This document shows positions 1 to 9,588 of a stretch of 64,000 nucleotides of DNA, piece by piece; the stretch's first letter is position 1, and every line of letters begins with the position of its first letter. Under the pieces are notes generated by a model. It saw only the letters and a list, made by a program, of their open reading frames with translations, was not told the DNA's origin and did no database searches. Source of the DNA: an uncultured beta proteobacterium (lineage in GTDB: Bacteria; Pseudomonadota; Gammaproteobacteria; Burkholderiales; Burkholderiaceae_C); assembly GCA_903886275.1 (NCBI GenBank), contig CAISLN010000128.1, forward strand, positions 1 to 64,000, in the 5' to 3' direction. The translations under genes and the position numbers were made by a program.

Positions 1-218
1 AGCTCCAGTCCAATGAAGGAGTCCAGATCGAAGTTGCTGCCAGTGCCCGTGAAGCCCAAGGCATCGGGGGTCTGCAGGGTCAGGGTGTAGCAAAAAAGTT
101 GGTTGATGGCCTCGGTGCCTTCGAGCTTTAAGGGCACCAGCAGGGGCTGCCCGGCCACTACTGGAATGGCGGGACTTCTAACGGTCAGGGCACGCGGGGC
201 ATTGAATAGATCAGACAT
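1..218 (-). CDS. Type VI secretion system tip protein VgrG, N-terminal fragment (continues beyond left window edge)
   Basis: Manual reverse-strand translation from ATG at 218: MSDLFNAPRALTVRSPAIPVVAGQPLLVPLKLEGTEAINQLFCYTLTLQTPDALGFTGTGSNFDLDSFIGLEL, typical VgrG N-terminus; absent from the ORF track because it is truncated. Confidence 0.8.
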   Translation of the reverse strand, partial: MSDLFNAPRALTVRSPAIPVVAGQPLLVPLKLEGTEAINQLFCYTLTLQTPDALGFTGTGSNFDLDSFIGLE

Positions 219-701
219 ACAAACTCCAAAAAGCTGTGCCGGATCACGAGCGGATCGGCAATATCCCGAGTGGGACGGAACGGTCAACGGGACCTTCAGA
301 GAGATGTACAAGAACGCTTGGTCTGAGCCTGCCAGAACTGCAGATGGGCAGACAATTACGCTAAAAAACGATCCCACCAACGACGGGAGGTTTTGTTGGA
401 AATATTGTGTGAAAAGGAGCACATTCAAGGCAAGTGCAGCCGTATGCCATGGGTCTATGTTTCAACGACTGCAATGGAGCGACCTGACCTGATGTCCCCG
501 TGCCCGAAAACCGGGTGTAAGTTCTGGAACTTGGCGTCCTGCTTCAGAGGGGAAATACGCTCGGTTTATCTTTTCGAGGGGATGGACTTTGGCCTCATAG
601 GGATAATCATGACGTGTGGTGCCTTAACTTCTCCGCCGGCGCCATGCAGCAAAGCGTTGCGTCTGTCCGCTTGGTGCGGATGCATCCAGCGGACGTAATG
701 G

Positions 702-1139
702 TCAAGCTGGAAGCCAGCCCTCGGTCAGGACGTCCGCCATCAGCCATGGCGATGCTTCTGGGAAGACAGACTCATCCAAGCCGGTCTCTTTGCTAGCAAA
801 CGCTGTTGCGTCTACCCAAATGTCGTCCAACCATTCCGGGTCTGTGAGCATCGGTGCCAGGCTGGGGGTTTTCTTGAGCCGCCGCCCGGACAGTCTTCGT
901 TGGTCCTTGATCGTCCGTTCCCAGCTCGTGCTGCGTTTGGCAGGCTGGTACTGCCACTTGAGCAAGTGGGCAATCAGCACGGCCATCCGACTAGCCAGTT
1001 CACGTTGTTCGCTTTTGCCCACGTCTTCAATTTCCTCTGCGATGTGCGAAAGATCAAGCTGATCAAAGCGACCGGCGCGGATGAGCGCGGCCTGTTCCTT
1101 GGCCCATGCAACAACGTCAGATTCGTAGCTTGTGGTCAT
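702..1139 (-). CDS. DUF29 family protein
   Basis: ORF with YESDVVAWAKEQAALIRAGRFDQLDLSHIAEEIEDVGKSEQRELASRMAVLIAHLLKWQYQP, characteristic of DUF29; probable start at internal MTTSYESD. Confidence 0.8.
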   Translation of the reverse strand: MTTSYESDVVAWAKEQAALIRAGRFDQLDLSHIAEEIEDVGKSEQRELASRMAVLIAHLLKWQYQPAKRSTSWERTIKDQRRLSGRRLKKTPSLAPMLTDPEWLDDIWVDATAFASKETGLDESVFPEASPWLMADVLTEGWLPA

Positions 1140-1211
1140 ATCCACATTTTGGCCCAAATCGCGGTTTTTGGCTGCTGAAATTCAGATTTGGGTTTTATTT
1201 TGGCGAAAATA

Positions 1212-1435
1212 TGGTGATTGCCAAACGCATCAGCTACGGTACCCGCACGTTGGTGGGCTCCAACAGTATGGCTTTGCTCGCCAGTGCCATAGACACCTGT
1301 CGGCTCAGAGGTGCCAGCGCCGTAGATTTGCTGGCCCGTTCGATTTCTGTTGCCCTGCTGGGTCTGGCCGCGCCCGGGTTGCCGCCCGTTGCGCAGCATT
1401 TTCTGGGCCGCAACGGAGTGGTGATGGGGAACTGA
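1212..1435 (+). pseudogene. Transposase C-terminal remnant (IS66-like?)
   Basis: Frame encodes VIAKRISYGTRTLVGSNSMALLASAIDTCRLRGASAVDLLARSISVALLGLAAPGLPP, resembling transposase C-termini (xxSYGTRSxxGxxxxAxLxSxxxTCRxRG); no full-length ORF. Confidence 0.45.
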
Positions 1436-1627
1436 TGGCTGGGGGTCTAAACGATTACAGCCCAGCAGTGCTTTTTCGAGGGATGGCAAACTTGCCCTAG
1501 ACGTTGACCGACTTGCGAAACGGGAATTCCCGTTTCGGCCCAAGCCCTCGTTCCTTAGGGGGTGGGGGCTTTTTTGCGTCTGTAAACTACTGGATATTAG
1601 ACACTGTCTAATAAAACGTCTAATAAG

Positions 1628-1663
1628 CAAAAAAAAGCACCTAGCGATTTCTCGTAGGTGCTT
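1628..1663 (-). terminator. Rho-independent terminator downstream of tRNA-Asn
   Basis: Minus strand AAGCACCTA-loop-TAGGTGCTT followed by a T-run. Confidence 0.75.
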
Positions 1664-1681
1664 GATTTCATTCGTTATTTT

Positions 1682-1757
1682 TGGCTCCTCGACCTGGGCT
1701 CGAACCAGGGACCTACGGATTAACAGTCCGGCGCTCTACCAACTGAGCTATCGAGGA
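1682..1757 (-). tRNA. tRNA-Asn(GTT), encoded CCA
   Basis: Minus strand TCCTCGATAGCTCAGTTGGTAGAGCGCCGGACTGTTAATCCGTAGGTCCCTGGTTCGAGCCCAGGTCGAGGAGCCA; cloverleaf stems and GTT anticodon. Confidence 0.97.
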
Positions 1758-1797
1758 ATATTGCATTGTTTGCAGCCTCGAATTATAGCGTAACTTT

Positions 1798-2844
1798 TTA
1801 GGTGTTTTGGACGGGGCCCAAAGAATCTACACCAAGCAGTGTGTGAAGTCGGGTGCTGGTGGTGGTGTACTGCAGCAAAACCTTCTTGTTCGGGAACACC
1901 AGGGCTGCGGCTCCAAAGGCGGCCAGCACGGTTTCGTGAAAGCCGCACAGGATCAGTTTCTTCTTGCCGGGGTAGGTGTTGATGTCGCCCACCGCAAAGA
2001 CGCCTGGCAGGGCCGTTGCAAAGTCTTCGGTGCTGACTTTGAGCTGGCGGCGCTCCATGTCCATGCCCCAATGCGCAATCGGTCCGAGCTTGGGCGACAG
2101 GCCCAGCAGCACCAGCAGCTCGTCCACCGGCAGGGTTTGCTCCTTGCCTTCGCCGTCCAGGTATTGCGTTGCGCTGACGCGCCCAGAGGCTTCTTGCAGG
2201 CCTGTGAGTTGGCCCGCCACAAAGCGGATCTCTCCGGAATCGACCATTTTCTGGAAGGCGGCCAGGGTGGCAGGCTCGGCCACAAATACATTGCGCCTGT
2301 GCATCAGGGTGACAGACCTTGGCTTTTGCATGGCCAGTGCAATGGCGGCGCCCAGCGCGCTGTCGTTGTCGCCCAGCACCAGCACATCGCGATCGGCCCA
2401 GGCAGCGTCCTCGGGCAGCGCCAGATGCAGTTGTTTGCCAAGGTGTGCAGCGAGACCCTCCACATTGGGCATACGGGCCTGGAAGGCGCCCACGCCGGCG
2501 GCGATGAAAAGGATTTTGGTGAGGAAGGTTTTGCCGCTGCTGGTTTGCACCAACAAGCGCCCATCGGGCTGTGGCTCCACGGTGTTGACCAGCTCGCCCA
2601 AATGCATCACCGGTTTGAATGGCGCCACCTGCTTGAGCAGATTGGCGATCAGTTCGCGTCCGGTGCAGACCGGCACGCCGGGGATGTCGTAAATGGGTTT
2701 GTCGGCATACAGCTCCACGCATTGCCCGCCGGGGTAGGGCAGGGCATCGATGATGTGCGAGGAGATTTCCAGCAGGCCGAGTTGGAAGGCCTGGAAGATG
2801 CCGACGGGGCCGGCGCCGATGATGAGGGCGTCGGTTTCTATCAT
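1798..2844 (-). CDS. Ferredoxin--NADP+ reductase (thioredoxin-reductase-like NAD(P)/FAD oxidoreductase)
   Basis: GAGPVGIFQAFQLGLLE FAD motif, LPYPGGQC, LVLGDNDSALGAAI NAD(P) motif. Confidence 0.85.
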   Translation of the reverse strand: MIETDALIIGAGPVGIFQAFQLGLLEISSHIIDALPYPGGQCVELYADKPIYDIPGVPVCTGRELIANLLKQVAPFKPVMHLGELVNTVEPQPDGRLLVQTSSGKTFLTKILFIAAGVGAFQARMPNVEGLAAHLGKQLHLALPEDAAWADRDVLVLGDNDSALGAAIALAMQKPRSVTLMHRRNVFVAEPATLAAFQKMVDSGEIRFVAGQLTGLQEASGRVSATQYLDGEGKEQTLPVDELLVLLGLSPKLGPIAHWGMDMERRQLKVSTEDFATALPGVFAVGDINTYPGKKKLILCGFHETVLAAFGAAALVFPNKKVLLQYTTTSTRLHTLLGVDSLGPVQNT

Positions 2845-2851
2845 GCGGGGT

Positions 2852-3181
2852 TTAACGCAGCAGTTGCGAGAGCTTGCCGGTCTTGTCTTTCCAGTCGTCC
2901 GCGTCGGGCAGCGGGGCCTTGCGCTTGGTGATGGTTTTCCAAGACGGCAGCAGGGCCAGCTCGGCGTTGAGCTTGATCATGTGCTGCTGGTCGCGCGGCG
3001 CATCTTCTTCGGCGTAGATGGCGTTGACCGGGCATTCGGGTATGCACACCGCGCAGTCGATGCACTCATCGGGGTCAATGGTCAGAAAGTTGGGGCCTTC
3101 ACGGAAGCAGTCCACAGGGCACACATCGACGCAGTCGGTGTATTTGCACTTGATGCAGGATTCGGTGACGATGTGGGTCAT
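2852..3181 (-). CDS. fdxA: Ferredoxin FdxA (3Fe-4S/4Fe-4S)
   Basis: [26 protein letters not shown]...[17 protein letters not shown]; start at internal ATG 3181. Confidence 0.93.
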   Translation of the reverse strand: MTHIVTESCIKCKYTDCVDVCPVDCFREGPNFLTIDPDECIDCAVCIPECPVNAIYAEEDAPRDQQHMIKLNAELALLPSWKTITKRKAPLPDADDWKDKTGKLSQLLR

Positions 3182-3303
3182 TTTGGATTTCAGGCAGTAG
3201 TTGGGAAAACGGGCGCAGTTGCGCCGAGCAGGGGATTTTATTGGCAAAACCTGACAGCACTGCCATCAGGGCCAAGTACGGGTATGCCTCCCGTTGTGTT
3301 GTG

Positions 3304-4653
3304 TCAATTCAGCAGCAAGGCGCCGGATGTCTTGTGGCTGGCGGTATCCACCAAAATCAGCGATCCTAAAACACGCGAGGTCTTGTAGGGCACGGCAGCA
3401 ATTGCCTCTTGCAGCGCGATCTCGATATGGCCGATGGCATTGGGCAGGATCTGCGTGGCCTCATGCTCTTGCAGGGTGTTGATGTCCAGGCTGTGCACAA
3501 TGCGTTTGACCTTTGCCTTGATCCAGCGGTGGCCATGCAAGGCCCAGTACACGCGACCTGCCACCAGGGGCTCGTCATCCATCCAGGCTACGGTGGCACT
3601 GATTTCGCGGGTCGGCTCAAAGTGCTTGGGCGCATCCACTGCCGCCAGCAACCAGTCGCCGCGCGACACATCCACTTCGCGGTCCAGAATGATGCCGGCG
3701 CTGTGTCCTGCCTCCACGTTATGGGGCGTACGCACATGGTCCAGCACCTGGGCCACGGTGGCGGTCTGGCCGCTGGGCAGGATGGAAATCTGTTGGCCGG
3801 GCTGCACGCTGCCGGTGGCCACACGGCCCCAGAACACGCGCCGTCCCTGGCTGGTGTCGCTGCTGGCAGAAAACTTCTCCACCCATTGCACCGGGAAGGC
3901 GAATGGCACCTCCAGTTCGGGCGCGGTCACCGGCAGTTGCTCCAGCAGGGTCAAGAGGCTGGGGCCGGTATAGCCGCACCAACCAGCCGAGGCATGCACC
4001 ACGTTGTCGCCCTTGAGGGCCGAGATCGGAATGATGGCGGTGACAGCAATGCCCGCGTCCTTGGCGAACTGCTCCAGCGCCTCTTTGATCTTGTGGAAGG
4101 CCTTGGCCGCATGGCCTGCGGTCTCTGGCTTGTCGGCCGACTCCAGCGCGTCGAGCTTGTTGATGGCAAACACGATGCCGGGCACGCGCAAGAGGTTCAC
4201 CAAGAGCGAGTGGCGGCGGGTCTGCGGCAGCAGTTCCAGCAGGCCGTCCGCCTGCCATTTCAGCTTGGTGGCATCCACCAGCACCACAGCGGCGTGGGCA
4301 CTGCTGGCAGCGGTGACCATGTTGCGGGTGTACTGCTCGTGGCCGGGTGCGTCACCAATGATGAACTTGCGCGCCGGTGTGGCGAAGTAGCGGTAGGCCA
4401 CGTCGATCGTGATGCCCTGTTCGCGCTCGGCGGACAGGCCATCGGTGAAGAGGGCCAGGTCGGCCTCGCCGCTCTTGGATACATTGGCCAATTGGTCCAG
4501 CATCACCGAGCGACTGTCCACCAGAAGGCGGCCAATCAGCGTGCTCTTGCCGTCGTCCACCGAGCCGCAGGTGATGAAGCGCAATGCGCTGGAGATGTCG
4601 CCGTGCGCAGAGGATGCAGCAGCAGGTGCGAGAGTTGTTGTAGCGGTTGTCAT
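3304..4653 (-). CDS. cysN: Sulfate adenylyltransferase subunit 1 (GTPase) CysN
   Basis: FITCGSVDDGKSTLIGRLL, DAPGHEQYTRNM, NKLD GTPase motifs. Confidence 0.95.
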   Translation of the reverse strand: MTTATTTLAPAAASSAHGDISSALRFITCGSVDDGKSTLIGRLLVDSRSVMLDQLANVSKSGEADLALFTDGLSAEREQGITIDVAYRYFATPARKFIIGDAPGHEQYTRNMVTAASSAHAAVVLVDATKLKWQADGLLELLPQTRRHSLLVNLLRVPGIVFAINKLDALESADKPETAGHAAKAFHKIKEALEQFAKDAGIAVTAIIPISALKGDNVVHASAGWCGYTGPSLLTLLEQLPVTAPELEVPFAFPVQWVEKFSASSDTSQGRRVFWGRVATGSVQPGQQISILPSGQTATVAQVLDHVRTPHNVEAGHSAGIILDREVDVSRGDWLLAAVDAPKHFEPTREISATVAWMDDEPLVAGRVYWALHGHRWIKAKVKRIVHSLDINTLQEHEATQILPNAIGHIEIALQEAIAAVPYKTSRVLGSLILVDTASHKTSGALLLN

Positions 4654-4654
4654 A

Positions 4655-5608
4655 TTAAAAATATCCGTCTTTCTTGCGCTTTTCCATGGAGGCTTCGGAC
4701 GTTTTATCGTCCATTCGGGTGGCGCCGCGTTCGCTCACATCGGCGGACAGCGTTTCGATCACGATGTCGGCGGCGGTGGCAGCGGTGCTTTCCACCGGGC
4801 AGGTGCAGGTGATGTCACCCACGGTGCGAAAGCGCACATCGCGCGACTCCACCACTTCGCCCTCTTTCGCGGGCGTGAGTTCGGTCACAGGAACGAGCAG
4901 GCCTTTGCGTTCCACCACATCGCGCTTGTGCGTGTAGTAGAGCGAAGGCAGGGCGATCTTTTCGCGCTCTATGTACTGCCACACGTCGAGCTCGGTCCAG
5001 TTGGAAATCGGGAACACGCGGAAATGCTCGCCCGGTTGCAGCTTGGTGTTGAACAGGGTCCACAGCTCGGGGCGCTGGGCCTTGGGCTGCCATTGGCCAA
5101 AGCTGTCGCGGTGGCTAAAGATACGTTCCTTGGCTCTGGCCTTTTCTTCGTCGCGCCGCGCGCCACCGATCAGGGCGTCAAAGCGGAATTCTTCAATCGC
5201 TTCCAAGAGAGTTACCGACTGGTGCACATTGCGGCTTTCACCCGGATGGGCCAGGCGCACGGTGCCGCGTTTCATGGAGTCTTCCACGCTGCGCACAATC
5301 AGCTCGGCGCCGAGTTCCTTGGCACGGAAATCGCGGAAGTCGGTGACCTCATGGAAGTTGTGGCCGGTGTCTATCATCAAGAGCGGGTAGGGGATGCGGC
5401 CGCTACCGCAGGGGCCATCCTTGCCTCCGAAGGCTTTCTCGGCGCACTTGAGCATCACCAGCGAATCCTTGCCGCCCGAGAACAGCAGGGTGGGGCGCTC
5501 AAAGGCGGCTGCGACTTCGCGCAGGATAAAAATGGTTTCCTCTTCCAGCGCGTCGAGGTGCTGGTTGGAGAGGCGCTCAAAGTGGTGTGGGTCGGTCATG
5601 GCGTTCAT
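4655..5608 (-). CDS. cysD: Sulfate adenylyltransferase subunit 2 CysD
   Basis: HLDALEEETIFILREVAAAFERPTLLFSGGKDSLVMLKCAEKAF (PP-loop); start trimmed to MNAMTDPHHFERL. Confidence 0.95.
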   Translation of the reverse strand: MNAMTDPHHFERLSNQHLDALEEETIFILREVAAAFERPTLLFSGGKDSLVMLKCAEKAFGGKDGPCGSGRIPYPLLMIDTGHNFHEVTDFRDFRAKELGAELIVRSVEDSMKRGTVRLAHPGESRNVHQSVTLLEAIEEFRFDALIGGARRDEEKARAKERIFSHRDSFGQWQPKAQRPELWTLFNTKLQPGEHFRVFPISNWTELDVWQYIEREKIALPSLYYTHKRDVVERKGLLVPVTELTPAKEGEVVESRDVRFRTVGDITCTCPVESTAATAADIVIETLSADVSERGATRMDDKTSEASMEKRKKDGYF

Positions 5609-6399
5609 ACGGAGGCTTTGGCAGGAGCCAGTGCGGACACTGGCAGGGCGGATACAGAGTCGGAGCCGTCGGCGTGTTTGACATGCAAACCGCATTCTTT
5701 GGCGTCTTCGCTTTCCCACCACCAACGCCCCGATCGGAAATCTTCGCCCAGGCTAATAGCGCGGGTGCAGGGCTCGCAGCCAATGCTGGGGAAGAAGGCG
5801 TCGTGCAGCGGGTTGTAGGCCACCTTGTTGAGTTGGATGTAATGCCAGACATCACCCCAGGTCCAGTTGGCCAAGGGGTTGATCTTGACGCGCGCTTCCG
5901 ACGTGTCCACCAGCGGCACCTCGGCGCGGGCGCCGCTTTGCTCACGGCGCAGGCCGGTGATCCAGGCTTCCTTGCCCTTCAAGGCGCGCTCCAGTGGCTC
6001 CATCTTGCGAATGTTGCAGCAGGCCTTGCGCAGGTCCACGCTTTTGTACATGGCATCCAGGCCCTCCTTGGCCACGAACTGCACGACCGCCTCTTCGATG
6101 GGCTTGTAGACGGTGACGGGGGCGCGCGAGTCGGCCTTGAACTGCTCCAAGAGCGACAGCGTCTCTTTGTGCAGGCGCCCGGTCTCCAACACAAAGATGC
6201 CGATGTCGAGCTGCATGCTGTTGATGATGTGGCTGATGACCACGTCTTCGGCGCCCAGGCTGGAGGCCTGTGTGATGCGCGCAGCACCTTCTTCAGAGGC
6301 CGCGTATTGGGCAGCGGCCTGGGCCAGCACGCCCTGCGCCTCTTGAATGTGCAGGGTGAAGTCCCTGTGCGGGCGGGCATTCATCTCGATTGCGTTCAT
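5605..6399 (-). CDS. cysH: Phosphoadenylyl-sulfate/adenylyl-sulfate reductase CysH
   Basis: SSLGAEDVVISHIIN, KSVDLRKACCNIRKMEPL, GCEPCTRAI motifs. Confidence 0.93.
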   Translation of the reverse strand: MNAIEMNARPHRDFTLHIQEAQGVLAQAAAQYAASEEGAARITQASSLGAEDVVISHIINSMQLDIGIFVLETGRLHKETLSLLEQFKADSRAPVTVYKPIEEAVVQFVAKEGLDAMYKSVDLRKACCNIRKMEPLERALKGKEAWITGLRREQSGARAEVPLVDTSEARVKINPLANWTWGDVWHYIQLNKVAYNPLHDAFFPSIGCEPCTRAISLGEDFRSGRWWWESEDAKECGLHVKHADGSDSVSALPVSALAPAKASV

Positions 6400-6809
6400 G
6401 CTGTCACTTCCTGGTTGTCTTCCCGGCTGAACACCGGCTTGGGCGTCACGGCGTCGCCCTGGTAAAAGGCGCGGTAGCGGTCGAACTGCTGTTGCGCAAA
6501 GTCGATGTTTTGGTCGGCGCGCAGCACGGCCACGCTAAAACCCTGGCGCTCCATCTGCACCAACTGATCGATCAGAACATCGCCGGTGGCGCGGATTTCG
6601 CCGGTAAAGTTGGAGCGCCGGCGCAGATAAAAGGCCTGCGTATAGGCGCGGCCATCGGTGAACTTGGGAAAGTGCAGGTCTATGCGGGCGACACCTTCGA
6701 GCACCAAGGTGCGCGGGTCTTCGGTGTTGGCCACCACCAGGGTGTGGGCGTCAAGCTCTCGGGTGCTCGCATCAGCGGCAGATAGCAGTTTCATGGTCAA
6801 AGCAGTCAT
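6396..6809 (-). CDS. DUF934 family protein (sulfite-reduction associated)
   Basis: ARIDLHFPKFTDGRAYTQAFYLRRRSNFTGEIRATGDVLIDQLVQMERQGF; between cysI and cysH. Confidence 0.88.
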   Translation of the reverse strand: MTALTMKLLSAADASTRELDAHTLVVANTEDPRTLVLEGVARIDLHFPKFTDGRAYTQAFYLRRRSNFTGEIRATGDVLIDQLVQMERQGFSVAVLRADQNIDFAQQQFDRYRAFYQGDAVTPKPVFSREDNQEVTA

Positions 6810-6816
6810 GGTGGTT

Positions 6817-8628
6817 TCAGGCTTCCTGTGCGTCACGGGCATAGCCTTCGGCCTTGGGCAGTTGGTGCAGTTCGGTGTGGGCATCCACCAGGCGGGCCGA
6901 GTTGGCGGCCAGCTTGAAGGGCTCAAAGCCAACGCGGCGCAGGGTGTCAATAAAGGTCTCGCGGTCGTTGCGGTTCAGGCGGAAGGTGTCGAGCACGGCC
7001 TCGATCACGCCAGGGATTTCATGGGCGCCAAAGGACGGTCCGACCACCTTACCAGCAACAGCCGGCCCACTTAAGGGTGAGCCGTCGGAGCCGCCCAGCG
7101 ACACCTGGTACCACTCCTTACCGTCCTTGTCCACGCCCAGAATGCCGATATGGCCGCTGTGGTGGTGGCCGCAGGAGTTGATGCAACCGCTGATGTGCAG
7201 ATCGATCTCGCCCAGGTCATGCAGCTCGTCCATGTCCTGGTAGCGCTCGGTAATCGAAGCGGCCACGGGAATGGAGCGGGCATTGGCCAGGGCGCAAAAA
7301 TCGCCACCCGGGCAGGCAATCATGTCGGTCAACAAGCGCACATTGGAGCGCGCCAGTCCGGCATGGCTGGCAGCTTGCCACAGGGCCGGCAGGTCTTGCT
7401 CACGCACCCAGGGCAGCAGCAGATTTTGGTCGTGCGTGACGCGGGTTTCACCTGCACTGAATTCATCGGCCAGGTCGGCTGCGGTGTCAAGCTGGTCGGC
7501 GTCGGCGTCCCCGGGGGCCTGACCCAGGCGCTTGTACGACAGGGTCACCGAGCGCAGCGCCGGATTCTTGTGCAGGGCCACGTTTTGCTTGAGCCAGCGC
7601 GCGTAGTCGGCTTGGCGTTCAGCGGGAATGTTCACGTTGCGGGCCGGTGCGGCCAGGTCCAAGGTGGGAGGTACAAAGCTGGCCGTCACGCGGTCGAGTT
7701 CGGCCTGCGTGATGGTGTGGGGGGCGCCGTCCACGGTGATGATCTGCTGGTACTCGGCCTCCACCTCGTCGATATAGCGCTGGCCTTCGGCCTTCACCAA
7801 AATCTTGATGCGCGCCTTGTACAGGTTGTCGCGTCGGCCCCAGCGGTTGTAGACGCGCACCACGGCTTCGAGGTAATTCATGATCTGGTTCCAAGGCAGG
7901 AACTCGCGGATGGTCACGCCAATCACCGGTGTGCGGCCCATGCCGCCGCCCACCAGCACCTTGAAGCCCAGCTCACCGGCCTCGTTGTGCTTGAGGTGCA
8001 GGCCCACGTCGTGCCAGTAGGTGGCGGCGCGGTCAGCGGTGGCGCCGGTGATGGCGATCTTGAACTTGCGCGGCAGGAAGGCGAACTCGGGGTGCAGCGT
8101 GCTCCACTGGCGCATGATCTCAGCAAACGGGCGCGGATCGGCCAACTCGTCCGGGGCCACACCGGCCAGTTCGTCGCTGGTGATGTTGCGGATGCAGTTG
8201 CCGCTGGTCTGGATGCCGTGCATGTCCACCGTGGCGAGCAGGTCCATCACATCGGCGCTCTTCGCCAATGGAATCCAGTTGAACTGCACGTTTTGGCGCG
8301 TGGTGAAGTGGCCGTAGCCCACCGGCAGGTGCGTGGTGCCCCAGGTGGCCTGGGTGCCAATGGCCTTGTCAAACACTTCCTTGGAAGGATGGTCGAACTC
8401 GCGGGCAATGCGGGCCAGCACGCGCAACTGGCGACTGGCCAGTTCGCCATAGGGCACGGCCACGCGCAGCATGGGGGCGTAGCGCTGGATGTACCAGCCG
8501 TTTTGCAGGCGCAGGGGGCGGAAATCCTCATCGGTCAGGGTGCCTGCCAGGTTGCGCTCCAGCTGGTCGCGGTGCTGCGCCGCACGGGCGTGGATGAATT
8601 GCCGGTCAAATTCGGTGTATTGGTACAT
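6817..8628 (-). CDS. cysI: Nitrite/sulfite reductase hemoprotein CysI
   Basis: GWYIQRYAPMLRVAVPYGELASRQLR, HLPVGYGHFTTRQNVQFNWI, CPGGDFCALANARS, HISGCINSCGHHHSGHIGILG. Confidence 0.93.
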   Translation of the reverse strand: MYQYTEFDRQFIHARAAQHRDQLERNLAGTLTDEDFRPLRLQNGWYIQRYAPMLRVAVPYGELASRQLRVLARIAREFDHPSKEVFDKAIGTQATWGTTHLPVGYGHFTTRQNVQFNWIPLAKSADVMDLLATVDMHGIQTSGNCIRNITSDELAGVAPDELADPRPFAEIMRQWSTLHPEFAFLPRKFKIAITGATADRAATYWHDVGLHLKHNEAGELGFKVLVGGGMGRTPVIGVTIREFLPWNQIMNYLEAVVRVYNRWGRRDNLYKARIKILVKAEGQRYIDEVEAEYQQIITVDGAPHTITQAELDRVTASFVPPTLDLAAPARNVNIPAERQADYARWLKQNVALHKNPALRSVTLSYKRLGQAPGDADADQLDTAADLADEFSAGETRVTHDQNLLLPWVREQDLPALWQAASHAGLARSNVRLLTDMIACPGGDFCALANARSIPVAASITERYQDMDELHDLGEIDLHISGCINSCGHHHSGHIGILGVDKDGKEWYQVSLGGSDGSPLSGPAVAGKVVGPSFGAHEIPGVIEAVLDTFRLNRNDRETFIDTLRRVGFEPFKLAANSARLVDAHTELHQLPKAEGYARDAQEA

Positions 8629-8657
8629 AGGTCAGGGAGTCCGCTTGGAAGTGAGCG

Positions 8658-9449
8658 TTACAGAGCGATGAGTTTCATGCCGGCATAGGCCAGCAAAAAG
8701 GAAAGCAGCGAGCGTATCAGGCGTTCGGGCGCTTTCGTGGTGAGGTGCGAGCCAACCCAGATGCCGGGCAGCGAGCCCACCAGCAGCGAGACCAGCATGG
8801 GCCAGTCCACGGCACCCAAAGAAGCATGGCCCAAGCCAGCCACCAGGGTCAGCGGCACGGCATAGGCGATGTCGGCGGCAATGATGCGGGGCAGCGGCAG
8901 CAGGGGGTACAAAATCATCAGCACGGTCACGCCAATGGCACCGGCACCGACCGAGGTGATGGTGACCAGCGTGCCGATCAGTGCGCCAAACAGCAGCGGC
9001 AACATCCAATGCTGGGGGGTAGCGGCCAGGCGCTCCTGGCCGGCTGCCACAGAGATCGGACTGACCTTGCCGCGCACCGCTTTGTAGAGCGTGGCTGCAG
9101 CCGTCAAGAGCAGGGCGCAGCCCAGGGTAGTGGTCATCACAGACTGCACCTTGGGGTCGGCAGGACCCACGGTGTGCAGGATGTACAGGGTGATCAAAGA
9201 GGCGGGGATGCTGCCGGCCGAGAGGTTGCGCACCACGGCCCAGTCGATGCGCCCCGAGCGGGCCAGCTTGACGGTGCCGCCCATCTTGGTGAAGGCGGCA
9301 AACAACAAATCCGTGCCCACGGCCAGATAGGGCTTGATGCCAAAGATAAAAATAAGAATGGGCGTCATCAATGAGCCACCACCGACCCCGGTCAGTCCGA
9401 CGATGGTGCCCACCACAAAACCCGCAACAACAAAAGCCAATTCATGCAT
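8658..9449 (-). CDS. Sulfite exporter TauE/SafE family membrane protein
   Basis: MHELAFVVAGFVVGTIVGLTGVGGGSLMTPILIFIFGIKPYLAVGTDLLFAAFTKMGG; multiple TM segments. Confidence 0.88.
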   Translation of the reverse strand: MHELAFVVAGFVVGTIVGLTGVGGGSLMTPILIFIFGIKPYLAVGTDLLFAAFTKMGGTVKLARSGRIDWAVVRNLSAGSIPASLITLYILHTVGPADPKVQSVMTTTLGCALLLTAAATLYKAVRGKVSPISVAAGQERLAATPQHWMLPLLFGALIGTLVTITSVGAGAIGVTVLMILYPLLPLPRIIAADIAYAVPLTLVAGLGHASLGAVDWPMLVSLLVGSLPGIWVGSHLTTKAPERLIRSLLSFLLAYAGMKLIAL

Positions 9450-9588
9450 CGGGGCTAATGTAGGTGCCTTTGCCTGGATCAAGAACGATATTTTGGCTAT
9501 ACCGATATACGCGCATTGAATAAGCTTGCGCGGATTTTGCACACCGACCCCCGCCATTGCGGCAGGGACCGGTGTGGGCCATGCCCCA

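Noticed and set aside
1136-1630. 164-aa minus-strand ORF
   Set aside because: Antisense to the transposase-like remnant and spans the palindrome; no family resemblance.
1807-2931. 374-aa plus-strand ORF opposite the ferredoxin reductase
   Set aside because: Shadow ORF; FAD/NAD motifs on the minus strand.
3409-4812. 467-aa plus-strand ORF opposite cysN
   Set aside because: Shadow ORF; cysN GTPase motifs on the minus strand.
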